DNA of 64,000 nucleotides from Flavobacterium araucananum (lineage in GTDB: Bacteria > Bacteroidota > Bacteroidia > Flavobacteriales > Flavobacteriaceae): NCBI RefSeq assembly GCF_002222055.1, contig NZ_MUGS01000029.1, positions 45,533 through 109,532 of the forward strand, given 5' to 3'. How positions within the stretch are numbered: position 1 is the stretch's first letter; each line of letters begins with the position of its first letter. The notes beneath the pieces are model-generated. The model did not search any database. It had not been told where the DNA came from and was given only the letters and a program-made list of their open reading frames with translations. The position numbers were made by a program, and so were the translations under genes. This document shows positions 1 through 10,213 of the stretch, one piece after another.

Positions 1-697
1 TGGCATCTTTCTTGCGTTCATAACTGCCATTTTTTATATCATGTTGCCAGTTTACCCTTGAGAAATTGACTCTCCAAAATTTATCCACCGGCACATTTTT
101 GTCAAAATAAGAAGTTTTGTAAGATGCCCAGGGAATCGCCATTTCTAATACCCAACCCTGATCTGTATCGTTTGGGTTGTTTAGCGTTCCGTTGATTTTT
201 ACCGCTGATTTTAGTCCCGGAATATTCCAGTCGTTCAAAACAACATTATCGTTTTCTCTGTAAGGTTTTGACAAAAACAGATCCCAGGCTGTATTTAAGG
301 CATTTATTTCTAATTCATAATAGTTAAAAGTGTCGCTATCGGGATCTATAAAAACTTCAAAATCGTTGTTGTAAAAAATAATGGTATCACGTTGTTTTAA
401 ATTTGCCCAAACATGCGGTTCGTCAATTTTTGCTAAAATATAAAAATTGGTTTCATCCCAGAGCATTTTTACTTTTGTAGCATATTTTGGTTTTACGTTA
501 TTTTCTATATCTTCAAAAAGAGCTGTCCACTCTACTTTATTCCAGGAAACATCAGATTCGTCGCCATCAATTACAATTGGAGTTGTCGTTTTGGCCGCCA
601 CATAGGTTTTAGGAATAATGGTGTTCTTCGATTGCGAATAACCGCTTATCGAAAGAAATCCTAAAACAACTGTTACCCATTTTAATTTTAAATGCAT
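1..697 (-). CDS. Secreted CBM9-like carbohydrate-binding protein (partial, 3' end cut by window)
   Basis: About 232 residues are visible; the gene runs off the left edge. The ATG at 697 opens a typical signal peptide (charged start, hydrophobic core, end near Ser-Gln at residues 20-23). The mature part begins with an IDG-D-DxxW motif, then WDE-NFYILAKI, VFIDPDSD and FWRVNFSRVNW, the pattern of family-9-like carbohydrate-binding domains of periplasmic or outer-membrane proteins in Bacteroidota. It starts 7 bp after the GH130 stop, so the two are probably co-transcribed, which suggests a role in binding or processing the same glycan. Any catalytic domain would lie outside the window. The domain class is fairly sure, the ligand is unknown. 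Confidence 0.75.
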   Translation of the reverse strand, partial: MHLKLKWVTVVLGFLSISGYSQSKNTIIPKTYVAAKTTTPIVIDGDESDVSWNKVEWTALFEDIENNVKPKYATKVKMLWDETNFYILAKIDEPHVWANLKQRDTIIFYNNDFEVFIDPDSDTFNYYELEINALNTAWDLFLSKPYRENDNVVLNDWNIPGLKSAVKINGTLNNPNDTDQGWVLEMAIPWASYKTSYFDKNVPVDKFWRVNFSRVNWQHDIKNGSYERKKDA

Positions 698-704
698 GCT
701 TTGT

Positions 705-1670
705 CTATAAACTATTATCTTTTGTAAACTGAATCACTTCGCTTAATTTACCAAATGCTATTGCCACAACAGTATCTGCTGCACCATAATATACGGCCAA
801 TTTATCTTCTTTAATATCATGCAGGGCAGCACAAGGAAAAACTACATTTGGCACATCGCCCACTTGTTCATAAAGTTCTGCCGGTCCTAATAAATAAGGT
901 TGTGTTCTGTATTTTACCTGATCCGGTGCATCAGTATCTAATATCGCTGCACCCATTGCATAACGAAAACCGTTGCAGGTATTGATAACGCCGTGGTAGA
1001 GCATCAACCAGCCTTCGTCTGTAAGGATTGGGATTGGTCCTGCTCCTATTTTGGTACATTGCCAGGCGCTGTCTTCAAAAGGAGTTGGTTTCATGACCAA
1101 ACGGTGTTCGCCCCAATATTTCATATCCGGACTGTAACTAATCCAGATATCCCCAAAAGGAGTATGTCCGTTATCACTAGGGCGACTTAACATCGCATAT
1201 TTTCCGTTTATTTTTTGCGGGAACAAAACTCCGTTTCTGTTGAAGGGTAAAAAGGCATTTTCGCACTGAAAAAATTCTTTAAAATCAAACGTATATCCAA
1301 TACCAATTGTTGGTCCGTTGTAACCGTTGCACCACGTAATCCAGTAACGATCTTCGATAAAAACAACACGTGGATCATATTTATAAGCAGATTCGATCAT
1401 CTCTGTATTACCGGATTGCATAACGATTGGATCATGATTGATGTCCCAGTCGATTCCGTTTTTACTGAATCCCGCAAAAATATTCATTTGAACTGCTTTG
1501 TTATCACATCTGAAAACACCCGCAAATCCATCTCCAAAAGGAACAACGGCACTATTAAAGATACTGTTCGAGGATGGTATTGCATATCTGTCGATAATAG
1601 GATTTTCAGTATATCGCCACATTACGTCATTGCTGTTTTCGGGTCTGTCTTGCCAGGGAATTGTACTCAT
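705..1670 (-). CDS. GH130 family glycoside phosphorylase (beta-mannoside phosphorylase-like)
   Basis: 321 residues, normal for GH130. Family-typical segments include [15 protein letters not shown], a [15 protein letters not shown] block, and [12 protein letters not shown] with a five-bladed-propeller rhythm. There is no signal peptide, so it should act in the cytoplasm. GH130 enzymes cleave beta-mannosides (for example Man-beta-1,4-GlcNAc or mannooligosaccharides) with inorganic phosphate to give mannose 1-phosphate. The neighbours (GH92 mannosidase, SSS symporter, NagB fusion, GH29 fucosidase) favour a Man-GlcNAc substrate from N-glycan cores. That substrate is inferred; mannan-derived substrates are also possible. 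Confidence 0.85.
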   Translation of the reverse strand: MSTIPWQDRPENSNDVMWRYTENPIIDRYAIPSSNSIFNSAVVPFGDGFAGVFRCDNKAVQMNIFAGFSKNGIDWDINHDPIVMQSGNTEMIESAYKYDPRVVFIEDRYWITWCNGYNGPTIGIGYTFDFKEFFQCENAFLPFNRNGVLFPQKINGKYAMLSRPSDNGHTPFGDIWISYSPDMKYWGEHRLVMKPTPFEDSAWQCTKIGAGPIPILTDEGWLMLYHGVINTCNGFRYAMGAAILDTDAPDQVKYRTQPYLLGPAELYEQVGDVPNVVFPCAALHDIKEDKLAVYYGAADTVVAIAFGKLSEVIQFTKDNSL

Positions 1671-1757
1671 TATTTTTGCTTTTTGTTTTTTGTTTTTTGT
1701 TGTTTTATGTAAGCTTTCTAAAGTTTAAAACTTTGACAAAGCCGATGTAATTATTTT

Positions 1758-1891
1758 AACACATAGAAACATAGATTTCATAGTTTTTAAAAGGCGTTTC
1801 ACTTGCATTAAAACACATCGTTATGTGTTAGAAACCTGTTTCTTTTTGTATGCTTCTTTCAACACATTTGGAGCCTATGTTTCTATGTGTT
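1758..1891. repeat. Dispersed intergenic palindromic repeat, copy 1
   Basis: Bounded by a perfect 17-bp inverted repeat: AACACATAGAAACATAG at 1758-1774 and its reverse complement at 1875-1891. The interior carries the shared core AAAAGGCGTTTCACTTGCAT. Related copies lie at 38467-38529 (left half only), 41779-41915 and 48347-48478. No ORF is inside. It fills most of the 254-bp gap between the GH130 and symporter genes. It looks like a non-autonomous palindromic element or REP-like sequence. Confidence 0.75.
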
Positions 1892-1924
1892 GAAAATTTT
1901 ATAATTATCTGATTATAAAATTAT

Positions 1925-3802
1925 CTAGTCTTCTATCTTTCTAACTTTGTCCAGCCACGTAAACTTTAATATTGTTGTGGTTACTAAAAATACGATTAAT
2001 GCTGTAATTGCTTTTGGATAATCTCTGATAATAAAAAATATGGGGAGCAAAATCATGCTCGACTGCCATACAATCCCAATAATACAATTGAGCATATCTT
2101 TGAAGAAATCATTATTTTTTTGAAAAGTCTGATCTTCCATTTTTAATGTTTTATAAACCGGATTCCACCAACCCCAAGGTCTTACATTTGTATAAAAAGA
2201 TTTTAGGACTTCGATATCTGTTGGTTTGCTTAAAAAGGTTCCTAAAAGACAACCCAAAATAGAGAAACCAAAGATGAGCGGAAACAAATAAATCGCCTGT
2301 ACTTGTGCTAAATCGTATAAAAGTGATCCGGGAGTTAAACTTCCTTTCGCCTGACCTAAAGCAAATTGCAAAGACGCTACCACTAATCCGGCAAACATTC
2401 CCCAGAAATAACCCCAGCCATTAAAACGCCACCAGATCCATTTTAGGAAATTGGCTGCCACATAACCTCCGTACAACGCACTTGTAATCCATAAAGTCAA
2501 GGAATTAATAGAGTCTGCAAAGAATCCCATAAAAACGCCCAGACCAACCACAAGAAAAGAAGAAATCTGACTTACTTTGATATAATGGGCATTTGTGGCA
2601 ACGGGTTTAAAGTATTTTTTATAAATATCGTTTACAATATAAGCCGGTCCTGCATTTACAAAAGCAGAGAATCCGGACATAAATGCGGCCAGTAAACCGG
2701 CTAATAAAATTCCTTTGATTCCTACAGGAATGTACAAGTTCACGACTTTTGGCATTAACAATTCCAGATCGGCTCCGGTTAAACCTGTATTTGCATTAAG
2801 CTGCGGTGCCATGTTTACCAAGGCAATTACGACGATTCCGGTAATTAATAAATACCTTGGAATGAATAAAATCAAGTTGGTAAAACCACTCATATATGCA
2901 GCTTCTTTGACAGATTTGGTCGAAAGAATCCTTTGCAAATCATAACTTGGTGTGGGTCCTGCAATACTGGCAAAAAAACCTTTGAACAAGGTCATCCCGA
3001 TAAAAGCACCAAACATTTTGTATCCTTCTGAATCGATCAGATGATTGAAGGTTTGAAACTTATCACTCCACTGAGTTTCAAACTGCCAGCCAAAGAAAAC
3101 ATTTTTCCATTCTTCGGTAATAACCGAATTGATTTGTATATCGGTGTAATTGATAAAAGCATATCCGGCAATTAAAACTCCGGCAACAATCATGATTAAA
3201 TATTGAACAACCTCTGTTGCTACTACCGAAAACATTCCGCCTTTTACAGTATAAATTGTGGTCAAGAGTATGATGATCAACGCATAAGACCGCTCTGAAG
3301 TCAATAGAATTAAATCGCCGTAATGAAGGGCTAAATCCCACGGAAGAATAATGGTTACAAATTTCCCGATTCCTTCAAAAAAATAAGCGATAAAACCAAT
3401 GGTCGAAATAATGGCAAAAATAGCCACGATAATATGGGATGCTTTTCCGGCTCTTTCGCTCCCAAAACGGGTCAAAATCCACTCAGATCCTGTCATTACT
3501 TTTGATCTTCTGATCCAGACAGCAAGGAACATCATGACAAAAATCTGATTCCAGATTGGCCAGAGCCACATAAACATGAAACTTTTTACGCCATATAAAA
3601 ATAGTACCCCAATCATCCAGGAAGTTCCTGAAACATCAAACATTCCGGAACCGTTGCTTAGTCCTAAAAAATACCATTTGATTGTTTTCCCGCCCAGGAA
3701 ATAATCATCCAGTCCTTTTGATGCTTTTCTTGAAATCCAAATTCCTATTCCTACCGAGAGCAGAATATAGGCTACGATGATCGATACGTCAATAATATCC
3801 AT
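1925..3802 (-). CDS. Sodium:solute symporter (SSS family), probable sugar transporter
   Basis: 625 residues with about 14 hydrophobic segments from residue 5 to the C-terminus. The N-terminal IGIWISRKASKGLDDYFLGG segment is typical of SSS/SGLT-like transporters, followed by the GLSNGSGMFDVSGTSWM stretch of the Na+-site region. The C-terminus is a further membrane pair after a cytoplasmic loop near residue 540. It lies 37 bp downstream of the GH92 gene on the same strand and is probably co-transcribed with it. Role inferred from context: inner-membrane uptake of the sugar or disaccharide released by GH92, feeding the GH130 phosphorylase. The substrate cannot be read from sequence. Confidence 0.88.
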   Translation of the reverse strand: MDIIDVSIIVAYILLSVGIGIWISRKASKGLDDYFLGGKTIKWYFLGLSNGSGMFDVSGTSWMIGVLFLYGVKSFMFMWLWPIWNQIFVMMFLAVWIRRSKVMTGSEWILTRFGSERAGKASHIIVAIFAIISTIGFIAYFFEGIGKFVTIILPWDLALHYGDLILLTSERSYALIIILLTTIYTVKGGMFSVVATEVVQYLIMIVAGVLIAGYAFINYTDIQINSVITEEWKNVFFGWQFETQWSDKFQTFNHLIDSEGYKMFGAFIGMTLFKGFFASIAGPTPSYDLQRILSTKSVKEAAYMSGFTNLILFIPRYLLITGIVVIALVNMAPQLNANTGLTGADLELLMPKVVNLYIPVGIKGILLAGLLAAFMSGFSAFVNAGPAYIVNDIYKKYFKPVATNAHYIKVSQISSFLVVGLGVFMGFFADSINSLTLWITSALYGGYVAANFLKWIWWRFNGWGYFWGMFAGLVVASLQFALGQAKGSLTPGSLLYDLAQVQAIYLFPLIFGFSILGCLLGTFLSKPTDIEVLKSFYTNVRPWGWWNPVYKTLKMEDQTFQKNNDFFKDMLNCIIGIVWQSSMILLPIFFIIRDYPKAITALIVFLVTTTILKFTWLDKVRKIED

Positions 3803-3839
3803 TAATTTTATGTTTATTTATAGTTAGTTATGTGGTTAG

Positions 3840-6083
3840 TTACTTTTTTAATCCCCAGTTTTTATTGGGTTCAGCGCCCATTACAAAATGCAATTTTCCG
3901 CCTTTTAATATGTCTTGATGTGTGATTACTGTTTTGTTAAACACAACTCCGTTGAGTGTTGCTGACTGGATATAGAAATTTTTGTCTGAAACATTTTCGG
4001 CTTCAATTACAAATGTTTTTCCATCCTGAAGGTTGATTGTTGCTTTTTCGAAAATAGGACTTCCAATTTCATATTCTCCAGATGCCGGATTCATAGGATA
4101 CAATCCCATTGAACTAAAGATGTACCAGGCTGACATTTGCCCGCAATCTTCGTTTCCGCTTAAGCCATTTGGCGTTGTATTGTATTGTGTGTCTAATATA
4201 TGGTGTACCCAATATTGTGTTCTCCAAGGCTGATTGGCATGATTAAACATATAGGCAATGTGGTGACTTGGCTCGTTTCCGTGTGCATATTGACCAATTA
4301 ATCCGGAGATATCTGCAGAAACATTGCTTCCTGTAATTTCTGAGCTTTCGGTAAAAAGTTGTTCTAAACGTTTTGCAAAAATCTCGTTACTGCCGTGCAA
4401 CGAAATAAAATCTTCGACATTTTGCGGCACAAACCAACTGTGTTGCCATGCATTTCCCTCGGTATAATCTGTATGTTCTCTATGGTTGGAATGTTTGGGG
4501 TCAAAAGGTTCGTTCCAGGATTTTCCGTCTTCAGATTTTCCTCTCATAAATCCGGTTTTGGGATCAAATAAATACTGATAGGCTTTTGAGCGGTTTAGAA
4601 AAAACTGATAATCTTCAGTTTTCCCTAACGCTTTTGCCATTTGCGCCACACACCAGTCATCATAAGCATATTCCAGGGTTATGGTGACAGATTCGTCTAA
4701 TAAATTATAGGGTATATAACCGTATTTTTTGTATAAATTCAAGCCGCGTTCGTCCTGCATCATGGTGGCTTTCATGGCTTGGTACGCTTTTTCAGGATCA
4801 AATCCTTTAATGCCTTTTTGGTAGGCATCGACAATTACCGGAATGGAATGATAACCTGTCATTGTATTTGTTTCATTGGCGTAGAGTGTCCAGACCGGTA
4901 ATATTTTTTTGGTATCGTAATAGGCTAACATTGAGTTTATAATATCTGATGTTTTGTCCGGAGCCAATAAGGTCAGCAGTGGATTTTCGGCTCTAAAAGT
5001 ATCCCATAGTGATAAGGTAGAGTAAGCGGTATAATCTCTTGCTGCAACAATTTGATCATCCTCTTTTCTAAACTCACCGTTTTTATCACTATAGGTTACC
5101 GGGGCAACTTGGGCGTGGAACATCGCGGTATAGAAAATTGTTTTTAACGAGTCTACAGGTGTTTCAACTTCTATTTTACTTAAAGCAGTGTTCCATATTG
5201 TGGCTGCTTTAGATTTTGTATCGTCAAAAGTTGCTTTTTCGTCGTCCAGATTATCTTTGGCATTCGCCACACTTACAGACGATAAGGCTACTTTTACTTC
5301 TAATTGATTACTATTATTGGGTTCAAAAAATAATTGTGCTGTTGTATTTTCTCCTTCGGCATTGTTTCCTGAAACGATTTGTTTATTTGCCAGTAAAACA
5401 GATTCTGAAATAGGTTTTGAAAACTTAGCTACAAAAAATACTTTCTGATTTTTTGCCCAACCGGTACTAAAACGGTACCCGCTTATGGTATATGGGTCTT
5501 CTACTGTAATATTGGTTTTCAAGGCTTTGTCCCAATTAATGGCAAAACCCAGATCGATAATTACAGCTTGTTTGTCATTTTTTGCAAAGGTGTATTTATG
5601 AAATGCGGTTCGTTGCGATGACGTTAGTTCTACATTGATTTTAGGATCTTCAAGAAAAACCTGGTAAGAGCCCGGTGTTGCTTTTTCGTTAACATGACTG
5701 TATTTTGATTTATAAGGTAATTGATCTCGCGAAGTTGTTTTGGTTGTTAAGTCTAATTTTTTGTTGGTTGGCATGAATAAGATGTCTGCCAGATCACCAA
5801 TTCCTGTCCCGCTCAGGTGCAAATGGCTAAATCCCGATACTATAGAATCTGAATAATGATATCCGGAGCACCAATCCCAGCTCGAAATACCGTTATCCGG
5901 ACTTACCTGCAACATCCCAAACGGTACTGTTGCTCCGGGATACGTATGCCCGTGTCCGCCTGTACCAATAAAAGGATCTGCGTGGTTTGCAAAAATATTT
6001 GCCTGACTCTTATTTTTGTATGTGTTTATTTTACAACTTGCAACCAGAATTACAAATAAAATGAGCAGAGTAAAATTCTTCAT
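3840..6083 (-). CDS. GH92 family alpha-mannosidase, lipoprotein
   Basis: 747 residues from the chosen ATG at 6083. An upstream in-frame ATG at 6128 would add 15 residues, but 6083 gives a clean lipoprotein signal peptide with lipobox VASC (Cys at residue 17). GH92 hallmarks: DPFIGTGGHGHTYPGATVPFG near the start, SGFSHLHLSGTG, and the C-terminal GNEDCGQMSAWYIFSSMGLY with the paired acids used by this Ca2+-dependent family. GH92 exo-alpha-mannosidases trim mannose from high-mannose N-glycans or mannans. The lipidated N-terminus implies outer-membrane or periplasmic location. First gene of a probable GH92-SSS unit. Linkage specificity is not readable. Confidence 0.93.
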   Translation of the reverse strand: MKNFTLLILFVILVASCKINTYKNKSQANIFANHADPFIGTGGHGHTYPGATVPFGMLQVSPDNGISSWDWCSGYHYSDSIVSGFSHLHLSGTGIGDLADILFMPTNKKLDLTTKTTSRDQLPYKSKYSHVNEKATPGSYQVFLEDPKINVELTSSQRTAFHKYTFAKNDKQAVIIDLGFAINWDKALKTNITVEDPYTISGYRFSTGWAKNQKVFFVAKFSKPISESVLLANKQIVSGNNAEGENTTAQLFFEPNNSNQLEVKVALSSVSVANAKDNLDDEKATFDDTKSKAATIWNTALSKIEVETPVDSLKTIFYTAMFHAQVAPVTYSDKNGEFRKEDDQIVAARDYTAYSTLSLWDTFRAENPLLTLLAPDKTSDIINSMLAYYDTKKILPVWTLYANETNTMTGYHSIPVIVDAYQKGIKGFDPEKAYQAMKATMMQDERGLNLYKKYGYIPYNLLDESVTITLEYAYDDWCVAQMAKALGKTEDYQFFLNRSKAYQYLFDPKTGFMRGKSEDGKSWNEPFDPKHSNHREHTDYTEGNAWQHSWFVPQNVEDFISLHGSNEIFAKRLEQLFTESSEITGSNVSADISGLIGQYAHGNEPSHHIAYMFNHANQPWRTQYWVHHILDTQYNTTPNGLSGNEDCGQMSAWYIFSSMGLYPMNPASGEYEIGSPIFEKATINLQDGKTFVIEAENVSDKNFYIQSATLNGVVFNKTVITHQDILKGGKLHFVMGAEPNKNWGLKK

Positions 6084-6204
6084 ATTAAACAACCTTAATT
6101 TAACTTTAAATTTAAATAAATTAGACATTTATTAAAACTAATTTAGACGGACGACACATAAACGAAGATAAACATCAAAAAAAGTCATAAAAAGCACCAT
6201 TATT

Positions 6205-7263
6205 ATGAATTTCAATTCCAGCAAATTATATCGCATACCATTGCATTATCACATCCTGTTTTGGCTTACTTACTTTTTATTTAACACTTTTCGTTGGGGA
6301 AGCTATTTCAATGATTATCTGTATTCGTTAAAGACGAACTTATTGGGTTTTCCTATTCACATGACTTTGTGTTATCTGAATATTTTGATTTTTATGCCTT
6401 TTTTAGTGTATCGCAAAAAGTATCTTTTGTATGTATTTGCGGTTTTGGCATCGATATTTATTATGGTTTTTATAAAATTCAATCTTACCTATTTATTAAT
6501 TACACATAATGTGTGGCCGGAAGGACCTGAAATCATCAATAAACTCACGCTTAACTATACGATCGATATGATGATGGGCGAACTTTATGTGATTACTTTT
6601 GTAACGGCCATAAAGATTACGTTAGACTTTTTGAAGGAACAAAAAAGAGTAACGGATCTTGAAAAATCGCAATTAGAAACGGAATTACTTTTTTTGAAAT
6701 CTCAAATTTCTCCGCATTTTTTCTTCAATACGCTCAATAATATCTATTCTTTATCGGTCGAAAAATCTAATAAAACCCCAAAAATCGTTCTTAAACTTTC
6801 GGAGTTAATGCGCTATATGTTGTATGATACCAAAAGCAAGAGACAGACGCTGGAAAATGAAATTCTTTGTATTCAGAATTATCTTGACCTGGAACGCATT
6901 AGAAATGATGATCGATTAGAGGTCAATATGTCGATCTCCGGCGATATTCATGACAAAGAAATTTCGCCTATTATATTATTGACTTTTATAGAAAATGCAT
7001 TTAAACACGGTGTTAACAAAAACACCGGAAAAGTAATCATTAACATTAATTTTAAGATCAAAGATGATTTCTTACATTTTACTATTTCGAACCCGACGCC
7101 AGAAATTACGCAACACAAAGACAATTTTAACAAGTCAAGTGGCATAGGTATCGAGAACGTAAAAAAAAGATTGGAATTGGGTTATAATAAAAATGACTAT
7201 AAGCTTTCTTTTAAGAATAAAAAGAATATTTTTGTCGTAAAGCTGGTGATTAAAGTCACTTAG
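6205..7263 (+). CDS. LytS-type sensor histidine kinase
   Basis: 352 residues. Four hydrophobic segments lie in residues 12-140, then a short coiled linker and a His_kinase domain with KSQISPHFFFNTLNNIYSL (phospho-acceptor His171). The HATPase part shows ENAFKHGVN and SSGIGIENVKKRLELGY. There is no periplasmic sensor domain, as is usual for the Bacteroidota YehU/LytS group. Divergent from the GH92 gene (121 bp between starts) and followed after 64 bp by its LytTR regulator, so the pair is likely to control this glycan region. The signal is unknown. Confidence 0.9.
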   Translation: MNFNSSKLYRIPLHYHILFWLTYFLFNTFRWGSYFNDYLYSLKTNLLGFPIHMTLCYLNILIFMPFLVYRKKYLLYVFAVLASIFIMVFIKFNLTYLLITHNVWPEGPEIINKLTLNYTIDMMMGELYVITFVTAIKITLDFLKEQKRVTDLEKSQLETELLFLKSQISPHFFFNTLNNIYSLSVEKSNKTPKIVLKLSELMRYMLYDTKSKRQTLENEILCIQNYLDLERIRNDDRLEVNMSISGDIHDKEISPIILLTFIENAFKHGVNKNTGKVIININFKIKDDFLHFTISNPTPEITQHKDNFNKSSGIGIENVKKRLELGYNKNDYKLSFKNKKNIFVVKLVIKVT

Positions 7264-7327
7264 CGCAACCTACCTTAATTTTTAATTTACGTGTCAGATT
7301 ATTACGCTCAAAAATAATAGTATAGAA

Positions 7328-8041
7328 ATGAAGATAAATTGTTTGATTATAGATGATGAGCCGTTGGCAATTAATGTTATTAAAAACTATTTGGAGCCTG
7401 TCGAAAATTTCGAGGTTATAAATACTTTTAGTAACCCGATTGAAGGTTTGAATTTTTTAAAAAACAATACTGTCGATGTCATTTTTCTGGATATTAATAT
7501 GCCTGTTCTGGATGGGATTAATTTTATAAAAAGCCTCGAGAATCCGCCAATACTTATTATTACAAGTGCTTACAGCCAATTTGCGATAGAAACATATGAG
7601 CTGGATGTTCTGGATTATTTAGTAAAACCTATCGAGTTTCCCAGGCTAATGAAAACGCTGAATAAGATTAGCAAAAGACTGGAGAATAAAAATAATATAC
7701 CACACGAACATGCGATTGAAAGCCCTTTTATCTTTGTGAAAATTGATAAAAAAAGAATGAAGAAGATTTTCTTTAATGAAATTTTGGTGATCGAAAGCTT
7801 AAAGGATTACCTAAAAATAAATACGTTAACAGGCAAATACATCATTCATAGCACCTTATCTGATTTTACGGATTTACTACCGGAAAGAAATTTTTTACGA
7901 ATACACCGCTCCTACACTATTGCCATTGACAAAATTGATGCGGTCGAAGGAAACAGTATTGAAATAGAAGGTCTTAGGTATGTAATTGGCAGATCGTATA
8001 TCGATCATGTAAAACAAAGAATTTTAAATTCTTCGATTTAA
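7328..8041 (+). CDS. LytTR-family response regulator
   Basis: 237 residues. Receiver domain 1-120 with acidic pair Asp9-Asp10, phospho-acceptor Asp55 (IFLDINMPVLDG), Ser/Thr in IITSAYS and Lys in YLVKPI. A LytTR DNA-binding domain follows at about 135-235, with the FLRIHRSYTIAIDKIDAVEG signature. Partner of the preceding kinase. It sits between the GH92/GH130 block and the NagB/GH29 genes and could regulate both. LytTR targets are usually paired 9-bp direct repeats; none was identified with confidence here. Confidence 0.92.
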   Translation: MKINCLIIDDEPLAINVIKNYLEPVENFEVINTFSNPIEGLNFLKNNTVDVIFLDINMPVLDGINFIKSLENPPILIITSAYSQFAIETYELDVLDYLVKPIEFPRLMKTLNKISKRLENKNNIPHEHAIESPFIFVKIDKKRMKKIFFNEILVIESLKDYLKINTLTGKYIIHSTLSDFTDLLPERNFLRIHRSYTIAIDKIDAVEGNSIEIEGLRYVIGRSYIDHVKQRILNSSI

Positions 8042-8070
8042 AAACGTTCGCAAAGTTTAAAACAAAAAAA

Positions 8071-8092
8071 ATGCAGCCAACCACGGCTGCAT
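8071..8092. terminator. Bidirectional intrinsic terminator
   Basis: ATGCAGCC (8071-8078) pairs with GGCTGCAT (8085-8092) around a 6-nt loop. A T run follows on the plus strand and a long A run precedes it, giving a U tract on the minus strand. It lies between the convergent ends of the LytTR gene and the nagB fusion gene. Confidence 0.8.
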
Positions 8093-8159
8093 TTTCAAAG
8101 TTGGTAACTAACCAAATAAACCACATGAAATAGTCTATTATTTTGTAAAACAATATTTT

Positions 8160-10073
8160 CTAAAAGAAATATCGTTTAAAGGCTTCGATGGCAGAATAAT
8201 CTGCTAATCCCAAAGCATGATATTTTTCTGCTGTCAATCTGTTTCTGTCTTCAACACGTACCCAGAATTCTCTGCTGTCATCACCCTGAAACATTACTCC
8301 GTCTTTTTGAGACTGGTGGTAAAATATAGCATGACGTTTTTTAAGCACCTGATCCGGACTCATTGGTACTGCCATTTCTATCTGGTATGATTCCCATTCG
8401 TGCCACGCACCTCTGTACAACCAAACCCAGCAATCATCCATATAACTGTTGTGTTTTAATCGTTTTAGCGCTTCAAACAAACTATCCAGACACACTTTGT
8501 GGGTTCCGTGCGGATCTGCGAGATCTCCTGCTGCATAAATCTGATGTGGTTTTATCCTTTCGATAATATCACACATAATTTGTATATCAGCTTCTCCAAG
8601 GTTATTTTTCTTAACTGTTCCAGTTTCATAAAATGGTAAATCTAAAAAGTTAACATTTGAATCCGGCACGCCCAGATATCTTGTTGCTGCTACAGATTCG
8701 CTTCTTCTAATTAATCCTTTTAATTTTCTAACTTCTAATGAATCGATATCATTTGCTTTTTTACTCTTTAAAAAGTTTATAATATTTTCTGATTCTGTAG
8801 AGTTTGTATTTAATGCTTTTGATATTTCGGCAAATTTTAAAGCTTCTTCGTTCGAAACTGCAATATTTCCGGAGGTTTGATACGCAATATGCACATCATG
8901 TCCCTGCTCTACCAACCTGTCGAATGTTCCGCCCATCGAGATCACATCATCATCCGGGTGCGGGCTGAAAATGATAATTCTTTTTCGTTCCGGAGTAGCG
9001 CGTTCCGGTCTGTAGGTATCATCTGCATTGGGTTTACCGCCTGGCCAACCAGTAATGGTCTGCTGCATTTTGTTAAACATTTTTATGTTTAAATCGTATG
9101 CTGTTCCCTCTTCGGTCAAAAGACTTGACATTCCGTTGTCGTTATAATCTTTGTCTGTTAATTTCAGGAAAGGCTTTTTGGTCAATTCGCTTAACCACGC
9201 TACGGCTTTTAGTTTTAATTCTTCTGTCCAGATTACAGATTTAACCAGCCAGGGCGTTTTTACTCTCGTTAGTTCAGACGAGGCTTCTGTATCCAAAACA
9301 AATGTTGTGTTGTTGTGCTGTTGTAAATACGTAGCCGGAACGCGAGAGGAAATTTCGCCTTCGATTGTTTTTTTAATGATTTCGGCTTTGCTGATTCCCC
9401 ATCCTAAAAGCACTATTCTTTTGGCATTTTTTACGGTACCAATTCCCATTGTAATTGCTTTTCTGGGTACATTGTCGATCCCCAAAAATGATGATGCGGC
9501 ATCGATGCGTGTCAGGTGATCGAGTGTTATACTTCTGGTTGCAGAGTTTACGTGAGATCCTGGCTCGTTAAAGCCGATGTGTCCGGTTCGTCCTATTCCT
9601 AAAAGCTGAAAATCTAATCCGCCATAGGATTTAATCTTCATTTCGTAATCAATACAATATTGTTGCAGGTCTTCGCTGCTTATTTTTCCGTCCGGTATAT
9701 TAACATTTTGCGGTTGAATGTCGACATGATTAAAGAGGTGTTCGTGCATAAAATGGTAATAACTCTGAATATTGTTTTTATCCATTGGATAATATTCATC
9801 TAAATTGAAGGTTACTACATTGGCAAAACTTAAACCTTCTTCTTTATGCAATCGAACCAGTTCTTCATAAACTTTTATTGGCGAAGATCCTGTTGCTAAG
9901 CCTAAAATACAAGGTTCGTTTAACTCTTCTTTTCTCTGAATTATATTGGCTATTTCCTGAGCTACTAATATCGAAGCTTCCTGAGACGAATCGAAAATCA
10001 CATTATGAATTTTCTCAAAACGGGTTTCTTCAAACTTTCCAGCTTCCTTAAAATTTATACTTTCTTTAATCAT
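8160..10073 (-). CDS. nagB: Glucosamine-6-phosphate deaminase fused to a PIG-L/LmbE deacetylase-like domain
   Basis: 637 residues, far longer than single-domain NagB (about 260). Residues 20-280 are NagB-like: LATGSSP, TFNLDEYYP (Asp92) and GIGRTGHIGFNEPGS with His165 and Glu170. The position of E. coli catalytic Asp141 is Thr163 here; this position varies among NagB proteins outside enterobacteria. Residues 364-637 are a PIG-L/LmbE domain with zinc-binding SPHPDDD (His372, Asp374, Asp375) and DPHGTH (His522, His525). The first half should convert GlcN-6-P to fructose-6-P and ammonia; the second belongs to a family that deacetylates GlcNAc groups, so one protein might do both steps. No nagA is visible. 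No signal peptide, so cytoplasmic. Confidence 0.9.
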   Translation of the reverse strand: MIKESINFKEAGKFEETRFEKIHNVIFDSSQEASILVAQEIANIIQRKEELNEPCILGLATGSSPIKVYEELVRLHKEEGLSFANVVTFNLDEYYPMDKNNIQSYYHFMHEHLFNHVDIQPQNVNIPDGKISSEDLQQYCIDYEMKIKSYGGLDFQLLGIGRTGHIGFNEPGSHVNSATRSITLDHLTRIDAASSFLGIDNVPRKAITMGIGTVKNAKRIVLLGWGISKAEIIKKTIEGEISSRVPATYLQQHNNTTFVLDTEASSELTRVKTPWLVKSVIWTEELKLKAVAWLSELTKKPFLKLTDKDYNDNGMSSLLTEEGTAYDLNIKMFNKMQQTITGWPGGKPNADDTYRPERATPERKRIIIFSPHPDDDVISMGGTFDRLVEQGHDVHIAYQTSGNIAVSNEEALKFAEISKALNTNSTESENIINFLKSKKANDIDSLEVRKLKGLIRRSESVAATRYLGVPDSNVNFLDLPFYETGTVKKNNLGEADIQIMCDIIERIKPHQIYAAGDLADPHGTHKVCLDSLFEALKRLKHNSYMDDCWVWLYRGAWHEWESYQIEMAVPMSPDQVLKKRHAIFYHQSQKDGVMFQGDDSREFWVRVEDRNRLTAEKYHALGLADYSAIEAFKRYFF

Positions 10074-10213
10074 TTGTCTGTTGTTGTGAATATTTGTTAT
10101 AAAATTAAATATTACATGCTGTAAATAATCAGAAATTCGACTAATAACCTGTTACCTTCGCTATAAGACATAATTCGAAACTTTAAGCAAATAGTTCCCA
10201 AAATAAAAGCGGT

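Noticed and set aside
8160..10073. NagB inactive because E. coli Asp141 is replaced by Thr
   Set aside because: His and Glu of the active site and the other signature blocks are intact, and this position varies in non-enterobacterial NagB proteins.
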